From assembly GCA_910588965.1 (NCBI GenBank), contig CAJUSO010000075.1, positions 1 through 12,599 on the forward strand: a DNA stretch of 12,599 nt, read 5' to 3'. The notes below the pieces were generated by a model. The model was not told the origin of the DNA. It ran no database searches and was given only the letters and a program-made list of their open reading frames with translations. Made by a program: the position numbers and the translations under genes. Each line of letters begins with the position of its first letter. The first letter of the stretch is position 1. Positions 1 through 6,512 of this stretch are shown piece after piece. This stretch comes from an uncultured Lachnospiraceae bacterium (GTDB lineage Bacteria; Bacillota; Clostridia; Lachnospirales; Lachnospiraceae).

Positions 1-53
1 CAACTATAGCGGGTTGTTGGTACAGGGCACCGCTAACGCCCCAGCTGCTCGGA
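1..53 (-). ncRNA. ffs: Signal recognition particle RNA, large (Alu-containing) type, 5' part only
   Basis: Read on the minus strand from about position 53 to 1, the sequence carries the segments GCTGGGGCGTTAGCGG and TGCCCTGTACC, followed by a CCGCTATAG element. These closely match the 5' Alu domain of the long SRP RNA (scRNA) of Bacillus and clostridia as I remember it. The RNA forms the core of the particle that delivers nascent membrane and secreted proteins to the translocase. The S domain, which binds Ffh, lies outside the window, so the gene is truncated by the left edge. The 5' end is estimated from the promoter at 60-88. Finding ffs directly after tadA is a familiar arrangement in clostridia. 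Confidence 0.88.
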
Positions 54-59
54 GACTTT

Positions 60-88
60 AGTATAGCTCTTTTTGGGTGAAAAGTCAA
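60..88 (-). promoter_or_regulatory. Sigma-A promoter of the SRP RNA gene
   Basis: On the minus strand TTGACT (88-83) and TATACT (65-60) are separated by exactly 17 nt. This is close to consensus and places the start of transcription near 53, where SRP RNA similarity begins. The -35 box starts only 3 nt after the tadA stop codon, so ffs can be transcribed at high level independently of tadA. Confidence 0.85.
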
Positions 89-91
89 TAT

Positions 92-553
92 TTATTTCTT
101 CTTTTCCCGCAGGGCTTTGAAGAATTCGGTAAGCATGGAAGAGCATTCTTCTTCCAGGATGCCTGCTTCAAGCGCTACCTGGTGGTTGAAGGCAGGGATT
201 TGCAGCAGGTTCAGGATGGAGCCGGCGCAGCCTGCCTTTGGGTTCATGGCGCCAATGACGACCTTGTCTATGCGGGACTGGACGATAGCCCCGGCACACA
301 TTTGGCAAGGTTCCAGGGTGACATACATGGTGCAGCCTTCTAAGCGCCAGTCCCCCAGTTTTTTGCTGGCCTTTTTAATGGCGGAAAGTTCGGCGTGGGC
401 GAGTGTGTTCTTGTCGGTATTCCTTCGGTTGTAGCCCCTGGCAATGATTTTGCCTTCATATACGATGACGCATCCTATTGGGACTTCTTCCATTTTTTCA
501 GCTTTTTTGGCCTCCCGGAGGGCTGCTTTCATAAATTTTTCTTCTGGATTCAT
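92..553 (-). CDS. tadA: tRNA-specific adenosine deaminase TadA
   Basis: This 153-residue protein is a cytidine/deoxycytidylate-deaminase-fold enzyme. The family converts adenosine-34 to inosine in tRNA-Arg(ACG), which lets one tRNA read CGU, CGC and CGA. The zinc site is intact: HAE (His53, Glu55 as proton shuttle) and PCQMC (Cys83, Cys86). The segment EVPIGCVIV near residue 23 and YVTLEPC near 77 are typical of TadA, and the length fits the family. I chose the ATG at 553 because GGAG lies 5 nt upstream and homologues begin with a similar MNPEEKFM-like helix. The longer frame up to 634 would run through the promoter. The gene is divergent from the acetyltransferase gene, and ffs follows on the same strand. 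A less likely alternative is another nucleoside deaminase of the same superfamily. Confidence 0.93.
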   Translation of the reverse strand: MNPEEKFMKAALREAKKAEKMEEVPIGCVIVYEGKIIARGYNRRNTDKNTLAHAELSAIKKASKKLGDWRLEGCTMYVTLEPCQMCAGAIVQSRIDKVVIGAMNPKAGCAGSILNLLQIPAFNHQVALEAGILEEECSSMLTEFFKALREKKK

Positions 554-605
554 GTGCACTCCTTTTCCGTATGTGGTAAAATAATGGCTGTATCGTATTT
601 TGGTT

Positions 606-634
606 ATTGTATCATGGAATTGGGAAGAAAGCAA
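606..634 (-). promoter_or_regulatory. Probable tadA promoter
   Basis: On the minus strand TTGCTT (634-629) and TACAAT (611-606) have 17-nt spacing. Transcription would start near 599 and give tadA a leader of about 46 nt. The -35 box directly abuts the ribosome binding site of the divergent acetyltransferase gene, so the two leaders overlap. I see no convincing plus-strand promoter for the acetyltransferase in this gap. Confidence 0.6.
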
Positions 635-646
635 AGAGGCTGTAAT

Positions 647-1243
647 ATGGATATGAGGTATGAGACAGAACGGTTGGTATTAGAGATACTCCCGGACACA
701 AAGGCGGCGCAGACGCTGCAGTTTTATCTTTATAACCGGGAACTGTTTGAGGAATATGAGCCGGAGCACACGGAAGATTTCTATACGGAAACGTGCCAGA
801 GGGATATGCTGCGCTGTGAGTATAACATGGCGGTAAATGCCACGCTGTACCGTTTCTGGGTATATGTAAAAGGCCAGATGGACCAAGTTGTGGGTACGGT
901 TTCCCTCCAGAATGTCCGGTGGGGGGCTTTCCTGTCCTGTGAGCTGGGGTATAAATTTGACCAAAGGTTTTGGGGGAAGGGATATGCCCGGGAGGGCATC
1001 TCAAAGTGCCTGTGGATTGCCTTCCAAGAGCTGGGGCTCCACCGGGTAGAGGCACAGGTATTAAAAGGGAACCTGCATTCCAAAAGGCTCCTGTACCGGC
1101 TGGGCTTTGAGCCGGAGGGGGTAAGAAAGCAGAACGTAAAAATCCATGGGGAGTGGAGGGATCATGAATTGTACGCCCTGCTTTCCGGGCAGGGGGCTAC
1201 TCATCCAGGTAGCGGAACCAGTAGCCAAATTCCCCAGTGTTGA
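647..1243 (+). CDS. GNAT-family N-acetyltransferase, RimJ/RimL-like
   Basis: This 198-residue protein has the layout of RimJ/RimL-type GNAT enzymes, which transfer acetyl from acetyl-CoA to an amino group (a protein N-terminus or a small molecule; the substrate cannot be told here). It opens with the family-typical YETERLVLEIL. The acetyl-CoA-binding motif A is clear at residues 106-116 (QRFWGKGYARE). It is followed by LHRVEAQVLKGNLHSKRLL and LGFEPEGVRK, the usual C-terminal half. I chose the ATG at 647 because AGAGG ends 7 nt before it; the in-frame ATG at 614 has no such site. The last 15 or so residues are encoded antisense to the 3' end of the neighbouring minus-strand gene (47-bp overlap) and look like a tail beyond the folded domain. 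No terminator is visible between the two. Confidence 0.88.
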   Translation: MDMRYETERLVLEILPDTKAAQTLQFYLYNRELFEEYEPEHTEDFYTETCQRDMLRCEYNMAVNATLYRFWVYVKGQMDQVVGTVSLQNVRWGAFLSCELGYKFDQRFWGKGYAREGISKCLWIAFQELGLHRVEAQVLKGNLHSKRLLYRLGFEPEGVRKQNVKIHGEWRDHELYALLSGQGATHPGSGTSSQIPQC

Positions 1244-2600
1244 TAGGGGCAGATTTTTCATTGCGGAATCCAGGGAAGCCAAAGAGGGTAGCCATCACGC
1301 GTTCGGGGTTTTGGAAAACCCCAGGGATGCCAAGGAACCATTTCTTACTGCCGGATTTTTCAGCCATCCCTAGGATTAAGTAACGGTAGTTGAAGAATCC
1401 GTGGAGCAGGAAGCTGTTGTTCCCCAGATACCAGTACTTTTTGGGGAGGAGCCGTATATCTTTCAGATCCAGGCGGACACAAAGCGTAGTTTCATCCCCG
1501 GCAAACGGGGTCATGACGGGGTAGTGTTCCAGGATGAACTGCCATTTGACAGCCCATTCCTCCGCGGGAGGCGCCTGGGGGGCGGAAGGTTCCGGGGTTT
1601 GCTTGCCCGCAGGCGGGGGTGCAGATGCGCCCTTGTTTTTGGAACGCTGGCGCTGGATGGCTTCCTGCTGCCACGGGGGCATAAAGCGGGGGAGGGCAAA
1701 GGGGTTCCGATAGGAGGTGCGGCTGCGTTTGGGGAGGGCCTCTGTTGCCTCCAGGGTGTTTTTGGTACCGTCCGCGGCGGGAGGGGCTTTGGCAGGGGAA
1801 GGCGGTTCTGCGTTTGCTTGGGGCGTATGGCTGCCATGGCTGGGTCCTGCGTTTGCTTGGGGCGTATGGCTGCCATGGCTGGGTTCCGCGGAGGCTGGAT
1901 TTTGGGAAATGTCATTACCATCATCCGTTGGGGAATCCGTATTGGCTTGTGATGGAACGGCCATGCCATGCGAGGTTTGGGGGGCAGCGTCTGTGGAAGC
2001 ATCGGACTGCATAGGGAAAGCGGATGCGCTGGGCGCTTCCGCTGCCGGGTTTTCTGCATGTGTATGGGCTGCAGTTAGGCGGCTGGCTTCCAGGGGATCC
2101 GTATGTATGGGCTGGTTGGGATTCTCAGCAGCCATGCTATTTCCAGATGTGGGGGAAGCATGGGGAAGGATTTGTTCCCCATCGGGTTTTTCCCCTGTAT
2201 CTTCCGGTAACGGCAAGGGGGTAAACCTCTCCCGCACAAAGGGGTCATTGTCCCATTGGCTCACAAACATGGTTTCGTCTGAGACAGGCAGGAAAATCCC
2301 TTTTATGTCCTCTAGGGTATAGCCGCTTCCAGATAAATCCCGCTCCTCTAGGGCAGCCTTAAAATCCCCATTCCCCCGCACAAGGCTCATATTCCCTAGC
2401 AGGATTCCCTGGAAGCCCTGTTCTTTTTGGGCATAGAAATACACCGGAATAGGGGAAATGCTATATCCGGTGTTCTTCATATGTATCTCAACCAGGCAGG
2501 TATTGCCTTTTTTGGCGATTTTCGCAAAGCCAGTATTCCGGCCTTTGGTATTATGTTCATATAAATGAAGATAGGTAACCATTCGATGAAATGCAGACAT
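1197..2600 (-). CDS. Two-domain protein of unknown function (DUF6128-like C-terminus)
   Basis: The protein has 467 residues. Residues 1-130 form a beta-rich domain (LHLYEHNTKGRNTGFAKI, later IPVYFYAQKEQGFQGILLG). Residues 135-345 are a Pro/Ala/Thr/Ser-rich, probably disordered linker containing a 13-residue tandem repeat. Residues 350-467 form a compact aromatic domain with FILEHYPVMTPF, YLGNNSFLLHGFFNYRYL and GEFGYWFRYLDE. This C-terminal pattern is one I recall as DUF6128 from Lachnospiraceae; the assignment is from memory. There is no signal peptide or membrane segment, so it should be cytoplasmic. The ATG at 2600 has CGGAG 9 nt upstream. It lies behind the terminator of the lipoprotein gene and overlaps the convergent acetyltransferase gene by 47 bp. 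The domain layout resembles a scaffold or sensor with two folded ends, but no function can be assigned. Confidence 0.85.
   Translation of the reverse strand: MSAFHRMVTYLHLYEHNTKGRNTGFAKIAKKGNTCLVEIHMKNTGYSISPIPVYFYAQKEQGFQGILLGNMSLVRGNGDFKAALEERDLSGSGYTLEDIKGIFLPVSDETMFVSQWDNDPFVRERFTPLPLPEDTGEKPDGEQILPHASPTSGNSMAAENPNQPIHTDPLEASRLTAAHTHAENPAAEAPSASAFPMQSDASTDAAPQTSHGMAVPSQANTDSPTDDGNDISQNPASAEPSHGSHTPQANAGPSHGSHTPQANAEPPSPAKAPPAADGTKNTLEATEALPKRSRTSYRNPFALPRFMPPWQQEAIQRQRSKNKGASAPPPAGKQTPEPSAPQAPPAEEWAVKWQFILEHYPVMTPFAGDETTLCVRLDLKDIRLLPKKYWYLGNNSFLLHGFFNYRYLILGMAEKSGSKKWFLGIPGVFQNPERVMATLFGFPGFRNEKSAPINTGEFGYWFRYLDE
1808..1885 (-). repeat. 39-bp tandem direct repeat inside the linker of the preceding gene
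   Basis: Copies at 1808-1846 and 1847-1885 differ at a single base and encode two adjacent 13-residue units of the type HGSHTPQANA(G/E)P. The repeat length is a multiple of three, so the frame is kept. The near-identity points to a recent duplication. Confidence 0.92.
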
Positions 2601-2658
2601 ATGATAAACTCCGAAAAGTCTTTTTACATCTTATGCATTCCATTGGAAAATATGCTAT

Positions 2659-2684
2659 AAAAAATGCTGCAAGGTTTTTTGCAG
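2659..2684 (-). terminator. Intrinsic terminator of the lipoprotein gene
   Basis: On the minus strand CTGCAA (2684-2679) and TTGCAG (2672-2667) form a 6-bp stem with a 6-nt loop. A run of six T (2664-2659) follows after CA. The hairpin starts 2 nt after the lipoprotein stop codon, so most transcription should stop before the next minus-strand gene. Confidence 0.75.
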
Positions 2685-2686
2685 TA

Positions 2687-3325
2687 TCAGGGCTGCCCTG
2701 CGATGGCGGAGGCCAAATCCCCGCCGAAAGAAGACATGTTGGCAGGAACCCATATCTTGTTATGGATGACGCATTCCACCTGGATCTCATGGGTCTCTTT
2801 GGAGGGCACGACATCCCCATAGGCTTCCATCAGGTTCTGCGTATAGCGGTCCATTAAAAAGGCCTGCTGCTGTTCTAAGGTATCAAAATGCCCTTGCTGT
2901 GCAGCTTCCTTTGCATTGTAATAGGCTTCTTCGTCTAAGGCAGGCTCGTCAAAAAAGGTCGTATGCAGCACAACCGTGGCTTTCCCATCCGATTCTTCAA
3001 TGGTTTCAAAGGTAGCTTCCATATGGGCCAGTGCCTTTTTCCTGGCAGCACAAAGTTCATCCAGCACGTTTTCTTCTATTTCCTGCCCGCTGGCAGAAAA
3101 ATTCGTGCGGATGGCTTCCTTTAATGAATCGTCATAGGCCCGCTGCGCAGCAGCGATATCCTCTTCTGTCATTCCCAGGGACAGAATCCCGGATTTATCG
3201 CCAAGGATATATAAATCGTAAATTGCCTTGACGGAAGACGCCGCATCAATGCGGGGGCCTTTGCAGCCGCCCAGTATGGCGGAGCACAGGCATATGCAAA
3301 ACAGGGCAGGTAAAATCTTTCTCAT
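2687..3325 (-). CDS. Small surface lipoprotein of unknown function (DUF5105-like)
   Basis: The 212-residue product starts MRKILPALFCICLCSAILGGC, a lipoprotein signal peptide with the lipobox LGGC (acylated Cys21). The mature protein should therefore be tethered to the outer face of the membrane. After the anchor, residues 28-70 (AASSVKAIYDLYILGDKSG, LGMTEEDI) and the helical and beta segments that follow resemble lipoproteins I recall as DUF5105; this is from memory and only moderately certain. No enzymatic motif is visible. I chose the ATG at 3325 because GAGAGG lies 7 nt upstream and the signal peptide begins there; the frame could extend to a TTG at 3394, but that would put 23 unlikely residues before the signal. 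The C-terminus ends just before a terminator, so it is probably a single-gene unit. Confidence 0.85.
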   Translation of the reverse strand: MRKILPALFCICLCSAILGGCKGPRIDAASSVKAIYDLYILGDKSGILSLGMTEEDIAAAQRAYDDSLKEAIRTNFSASGQEIEENVLDELCAARKKALAHMEATFETIEESDGKATVVLHTTFFDEPALDEEAYYNAKEAAQQGHFDTLEQQQAFLMDRYTQNLMEAYGDVVPSKETHEIQVECVIHNKIWVPANMSSFGGDLASAIAGQP

Positions 3326-3538
3326 GGAAATCCTCTCTATTGCTTCCACAGTGAAAAGGCCAAATGGATTCCGGCTTCCCCCCTGATTGTACAAAAATCT
3401 CTGGAGCCTGGGGATACATTTGGCAGCTGCTGTGTAGCGGGTAATATGGATGGATTCTTCAGGGGGTATGTAAGGGATAGCTATCGCCAGGCAGCCTTAT
3501 GGTGCGGGCCGCATAGGTATCGCCGCTGTTAAGAAGAA

Positions 3539-3627
3539 CGGAGGAGGGGGGATTTGAACCCCCGCGCCGGGACTACCGACCTACTGGTGTTCGAAGCCAG
3601 ACCCTTCAGCCACTTGGGTACTCCTCC
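3539..3627 (-). tRNA. tRNA-Ser (anticodon CGA)
   Basis: The 89-nt cloverleaf reads on the minus strand as follows. The acceptor stem is GGAGGAG/CTCCTCC with discriminator G73 and no encoded CCA. The D arm is CCC/GGG around AAGTGGCTGAA. The anticodon loop is TTCGAAC with anticodon CGA at 3593-3591. A long variable arm has a GTCGG/CCGGC stem, and the T arm is GGGGG-TTCAAAT-CCCCC. The long variable arm, the D loop and G73 all indicate serine, and the tRNA would read UCG codons. The anticodon stem (CTGGC against ACCAG) has a C-A mismatch at the base pair closing the loop, and loop position 38 is C instead of the usual A. This arm is unusual (see findings). A selenocysteine tRNA is excluded by the 7-bp acceptor stem and 3-bp D stem. 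Confidence 0.93.
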
Positions 3628-3647
3628 AAAATTTGCCCTGTAAGGAT

Positions 3648-3675
3648 ATTATACCAAATATTTTCAGAAATGCAA
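3648..3675 (-). promoter_or_regulatory. tRNA-Ser promoter
   Basis: On the minus strand TTGCAT (3675-3670) and a perfect TATAAT (3653-3648) are separated by 16 nt. Transcription would start near 3641, about 14 nt before the mature 5' end of the tRNA. Confidence 0.75.
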
Positions 3676-3685
3676 ATGAAAAATC

Positions 3686-3714
3686 TTGTGGTAGGCAAAA
3701 TTATGAGATATAAT
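3686..3714 (+). promoter_or_regulatory. Promoter of the pfkA-dnaX-ybaB-recR operon
   Basis: TTGTGG (3686-3691) and a perfect TATAAT (3709-3714) are spaced by 17 nt. Transcription would start near 3721 and give pfkA a leader of about 114 nt. The promoter is back-to-back with the tRNA promoter on the other strand. Confidence 0.78.
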
Positions 3715-3720
3715 GATTTT

Positions 3721-3834
3721 TGTAAGGGGGAATTCCTCCAGAATCCCCTCTTAGTACCCCTATGATATGGAAATCCTACGGGGGAGCGCAGGGTGCGCTA
3801 TAAAATTCTATCTAAGACGAAAGGGATGAACATC
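3721..3834 (+). promoter_or_regulatory. Structured 5' leader of pfkA
   Basis: Three hairpins can be drawn. The first is 3725-3749, with AGGGG/CCCCT plus ATTC/GAAT around CTCCA. The second is 3757-3784, with CCCC/GGGG and an inner GAT/ATC. The third is 3785-3799, with AGCGC/GCGCT around AGGGT. The two G-runs (3726-3730, 3780-3784) and two C-runs (3745-3748, 3757-3760) allow exclusive alternative pairings. The start-deciding ribosome binding site AAAGGG lies at 3820-3825. I do not recognise a known riboswitch class, and I see no attenuator with a T-run. A regulatory role is inferred from structure only. Confidence 0.45.
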
Positions 3835-4908
3835 ATGAAGAGAATCGGTATGCTTACCAGTGGGGGAGACTGCCAGGCGCTGAATGCGGCAATGCGCGGC
3901 GTGGTAAAAGGTTTGAGCAAAAATCTGGATGAGTTGGAGGTATATGGCTTTTATGAAGGATATAAGGGGCTGATTTATGGGAATTACCGTTTGCTGACGG
4001 GCGGCGATTTTTCCGGCATACTGACAAAGGGCGGGACAATCCTGGGCACATCCCGGCAGCCGTTTAAGCTGATGCGTGAGCCGGACGAGAAGGGATTGGA
4101 CAAGGTTGAGGCCATGAAGCAGACGTATTATAAGCTGCGCCTGGACTGCCTGGTAATCTTAGGGGGCAACGGCACCCAGAAAACAGCCAACCTCCTGCGT
4201 GAGGAAGGGCTGAATATTATCCATCTGCCCAAGACCATTGACAATGATATCTATGGCACGGATGTGACCTTCGGGTTCCAGAGCGCTATCAACATTGCCA
4301 CAGATGCGATTGACTGCATCCATACGACGGCAGCGTCCCACAACCGTGTGTTTATTGTGGAGGTTATGGGCCATAAGGTCGGCTGGCTGACTTTGTATGC
4401 CGGGATTGCAGGGGGGGCAGATATTATCTTGCTGCCGGAAATCCCGTATGATATTGACAAAATTGTTAAGGCTATTAAGAGCAGGAATAAACAGGGCAAG
4501 GGCTTTACGATCCTGGCGGTGGCAGAGGGCGCGATTTCCAAGGAGGATGCGGCGCTGTCCAAGAAGGAACTGAAGAAGAAGAAAGAGAGCCAGTCCCATC
4601 CTTCTGTGTCCTATGAGGTGGCAGCCCAGATCCAGGAGAAGATAGGCAGCGAAGTCCGCGTTACGGTTCCAGGCCATACGCAGAGGGGCGGCAGCCCATG
4701 CCCCTATGACCGTGTGCTCTGTACCAGGTTAGGGGCGGCGGCAGCGAACCTGATTATGAAAGAGGATTATGGCTATATGGTTGGCATGGTAAATGGCAAC
4801 ACGAAAAAAATCCCCTTGGAGGAAGTGGCAGGCAAGCTTAAGATGGTAGAGCCGGACTCTAAGATTATTAAAGAAGCGAAATTAATAGGCATTAGCTTTG
4901 GAGATTAA
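3835..4908 (+). CDS. pfkA: 6-phosphofructokinase
   Basis: This 357-residue enzyme belongs to the PFK-A superfamily and phosphorylates fructose 6-phosphate in the committing step of glycolysis. Visible motifs are TSGGDCQALN at residues 8-17, GGNGTQ at 110-115, LPKTIDNDI at 131-139 with catalytic Asp136, VMGHKVGWL near 177-185 and PGHTQRGGSP for sugar phosphate binding. At the positions that separate phosphate donors (E. coli 104 and 124) it has Gly and Lys. That combination is known from ATP-using group III enzymes; pyrophosphate enzymes have Asp and Lys. Asn112 replaces the usual Asp103. I chose the ATG at 3835 because AAAGGG lies 9 nt upstream; the ATG at 3826 touches this site and the GTG at 3793 sits inside a hairpin. 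dnaX follows after 3 bp. The donor (ATP or PPi) is therefore likely but not proven to be ATP. Confidence 0.93.
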   Translation: MKRIGMLTSGGDCQALNAAMRGVVKGLSKNLDELEVYGFYEGYKGLIYGNYRLLTGGDFSGILTKGGTILGTSRQPFKLMREPDEKGLDKVEAMKQTYYKLRLDCLVILGGNGTQKTANLLREEGLNIIHLPKTIDNDIYGTDVTFGFQSAINIATDAIDCIHTTAASHNRVFIVEVMGHKVGWLTLYAGIAGGADIILLPEIPYDIDKIVKAIKSRNKQGKGFTILAVAEGAISKEDAALSKKELKKKKESQSHPSVSYEVAAQIQEKIGSEVRVTVPGHTQRGGSPCPYDRVLCTRLGAAAANLIMKEDYGYMVGMVNGNTKKIPLEEVAGKLKMVEPDSKIIKEAKLIGISFGD

Positions 4909-4911
4909 AAT

Positions 4912-6498
4912 ATGTCTTATACTGCGTTATACCGTAAGTTCCGGCCCCAGGAGTTTGGGGACGTCAAAGGGCAGGAGCATATCGTTACTACATTGCAGAA
5001 CCAGATTAAGGCAGGCAGGATAGGGCATGCTTATCTGTTCTGCGGGACCCGGGGGACGGGCAAGACTACCGTTGCAAAGATATTTGCCAAGGCGGTCAAC
5101 TGCCAGCATCCCTCGGAGGGCAGCCCCTGTGGGGACTGCCCTTCCTGCAGGGCGGTTGCGGCAGGCAATTCCATGAATGTCATAGAAATAGATGCTGCAT
5201 CCAACAACGGCGTGGACAATATCCGTGAAATCCGTGAGGAGGTGGCATATTCACCGACAGAGGGCAAGTACAAAGTCTATATCATTGACGAGGTTCATAT
5301 GCTTTCCATAGGAGCCTTCAATGCATTATTGAAGACTTTGGAGGAGCCCCCTTCTTACGTTATTTTCATTTTAGCTACGACGGAAGCGCATAAGATACCG
5401 ATTACCATACTTTCCAGATGCCAGCGGTATGATTTTAAGAGGATTTCCATAGAGACCATAGGGATGCGCCTGGCGGATCTGATGGGGCAGGAGCAGGTGG
5501 AGGCGGAGCCTAAGGCGCTCCAGTATATCGCCAGGGCGGCAGACGGTTCCATGCGGGACGCCTTAAGCCTGTTGGATCAGTGCATTGCCTTCTACCTGGG
5601 GGAGAAGCTGACCTATGACCATGTGCTGGAAGTGCTGGGCGCCGTGGATACGGAGGTATTCAGCCGGATGCTGCGCAGGATTTTGGATAAGGACGTCCCA
5701 GGCGCGATACGGCTTTTGGAGGAAATGGTTATCCAGGGGCGGGAGCCGGGGCAGTTTGTTACGGATTTTACCTGGTACTTGCGGAACCTGCTGCTGTTGC
5801 AGGGCTCCGGCAATATGGAGGATGTGCTGGATGTTTCCACTGAGAACCTGCGCCTGCTAAAAGAAGAGGCACAGCTTGTAGGGCAAGGGCAGCTTATGCG
5901 GTTTATCCGCATTTTTTCTGATTTGTCCAGCCAAGTGCGCTATGCGGCCCAGAAACGGATTTTGGTGGAGATTGCCTTAGTCAAGCTTTGCAAGCCGGAG
6001 ATGGAGCGGGATTATGAGTCGCTGGCAGAGAGGGTTGCCCAGCTAGAGCAGAAGCTGGAGGGCGGGGTTTTGGTGCAGCCGCCTGGCGGGGCGGCGCAGC
6101 AGGCCGCAGTCATGCCGGATGGCTCCCAAGCCCTTAGCGCCAAGGAGCAAGAAGAGCCGGTGGTGCTGCCTGCGGCAGTCCCGGAGGATGTACGGCAGGT
6201 GGTGCAGAATTGGCGCTCCATTATCCAGGACCTGCCGGGGGGGCTGAAGGCATATCTGAAATCCGCCCGCCTGGGGCTATCCGGGGATGGTGGGCTTCTT
6301 ATCTGCCTGGATGATATGGCGGAGGGGTTTGTGGGAAAGGATTCCCATATGCAGGAATTGGCAGGGATGATAGCCCAAAAGACCGGGAAAGAAATCCGGA
6401 TTGAAATGCAGGGCAGCAAAGAGGGGGAGGCGCCCCAAGGCCCGGTAATGGATTTGGAAAAAATCATAAATATGGAAATCACAGTAGAAGAGGAATAA
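4912..6498 (+). CDS. dnaX: DNA polymerase III subunit gamma/tau (clamp-loader ATPase)
   Basis: DnaX is the ATPase that, with delta and delta', loads the sliding clamp and ties the polymerases together at the fork. The 528-residue sequence shows the AAA+ core in order: Walker A GTRGTGKTT (45-53), a zinc module with Cys64, Cys73, Cys76 and Cys79, Walker B VYIIDE (122-127) followed by VHML, sensor 1 LATTEAHKIP (154-163), the arginine finger in SRC (168-170) and sensor 2 AADGSMRDALSLLDQ. Domain III follows, then a variable tau-like C-terminal part with a low-complexity linker near 385-425. Length matches short Gram-positive DnaX proteins. The ATG at 4912 has GGAG 8 nt upstream, within the end of pfkA, so translation is probably coupled. 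I noticed no A-AAA-AAG slippage site, so a separate gamma form is not suggested. Confidence 0.96.
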   Translation: MSYTALYRKFRPQEFGDVKGQEHIVTTLQNQIKAGRIGHAYLFCGTRGTGKTTVAKIFAKAVNCQHPSEGSPCGDCPSCRAVAAGNSMNVIEIDAASNNGVDNIREIREEVAYSPTEGKYKVYIIDEVHMLSIGAFNALLKTLEEPPSYVIFILATTEAHKIPITILSRCQRYDFKRISIETIGMRLADLMGQEQVEAEPKALQYIARAADGSMRDALSLLDQCIAFYLGEKLTYDHVLEVLGAVDTEVFSRMLRRILDKDVPGAIRLLEEMVIQGREPGQFVTDFTWYLRNLLLLQGSGNMEDVLDVSTENLRLLKEEAQLVGQGQLMRFIRIFSDLSSQVRYAAQKRILVEIALVKLCKPEMERDYESLAERVAQLEQKLEGGVLVQPPGGAAQQAAVMPDGSQALSAKEQEEPVVLPAAVPEDVRQVVQNWRSIIQDLPGGLKAYLKSARLGLSGDGGLLICLDDMAEGFVGKDSHMQELAGMIAQKTGKEIRIEMQGSKEGEAPQGPVMDLEKIINMEITVEEE

Positions 6499-6512
6499 AG
6501 GAGGAAATAGAG

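Noticed and set aside
395..646. Extended N-terminus of the acetyltransferase starting at 395
   Set aside because: It would overlap tadA antisense and contains a Phe-rich non-homologous stretch. The ATG at 647 has a proper ribosome binding site and the family-typical start.
1401..2322. Plus-strand open frames opposite the DUF6128-like gene, up to 201 residues
   Set aside because: They are Gly/Trp/Arg-rich mirrors of the Pro/Ala-rich linker, contain the same repeat and lack a start site. The minus-strand frame has a ribosome binding site and recognisable end domains.
3326..3538. Possible additional gene or terminator between the lipoprotein gene and the tRNA
   Set aside because: The 213-bp stretch has no open frame with a ribosome binding site and no hairpin with a T-run. 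A TACAAT at 3396-3391 lacks a matching -35 box.
3539..3627. Selenocysteine tRNA, suggested by the anticodon arm CTGGCTTCGAACACCAG
   Set aside because: The acceptor stem has 7 bp, the D stem 3 bp and the anticodon by U33 alignment is CGA, not TCA. The D loop and variable arm are of the serine type.
4912..6498. Programmed frameshift in dnaX giving a gamma form as in E. coli
   Set aside because: I noticed no A-AAA-AAG heptamer followed by a stem in the appropriate region; the only A-run (near 6458) is at the extreme 3' end.
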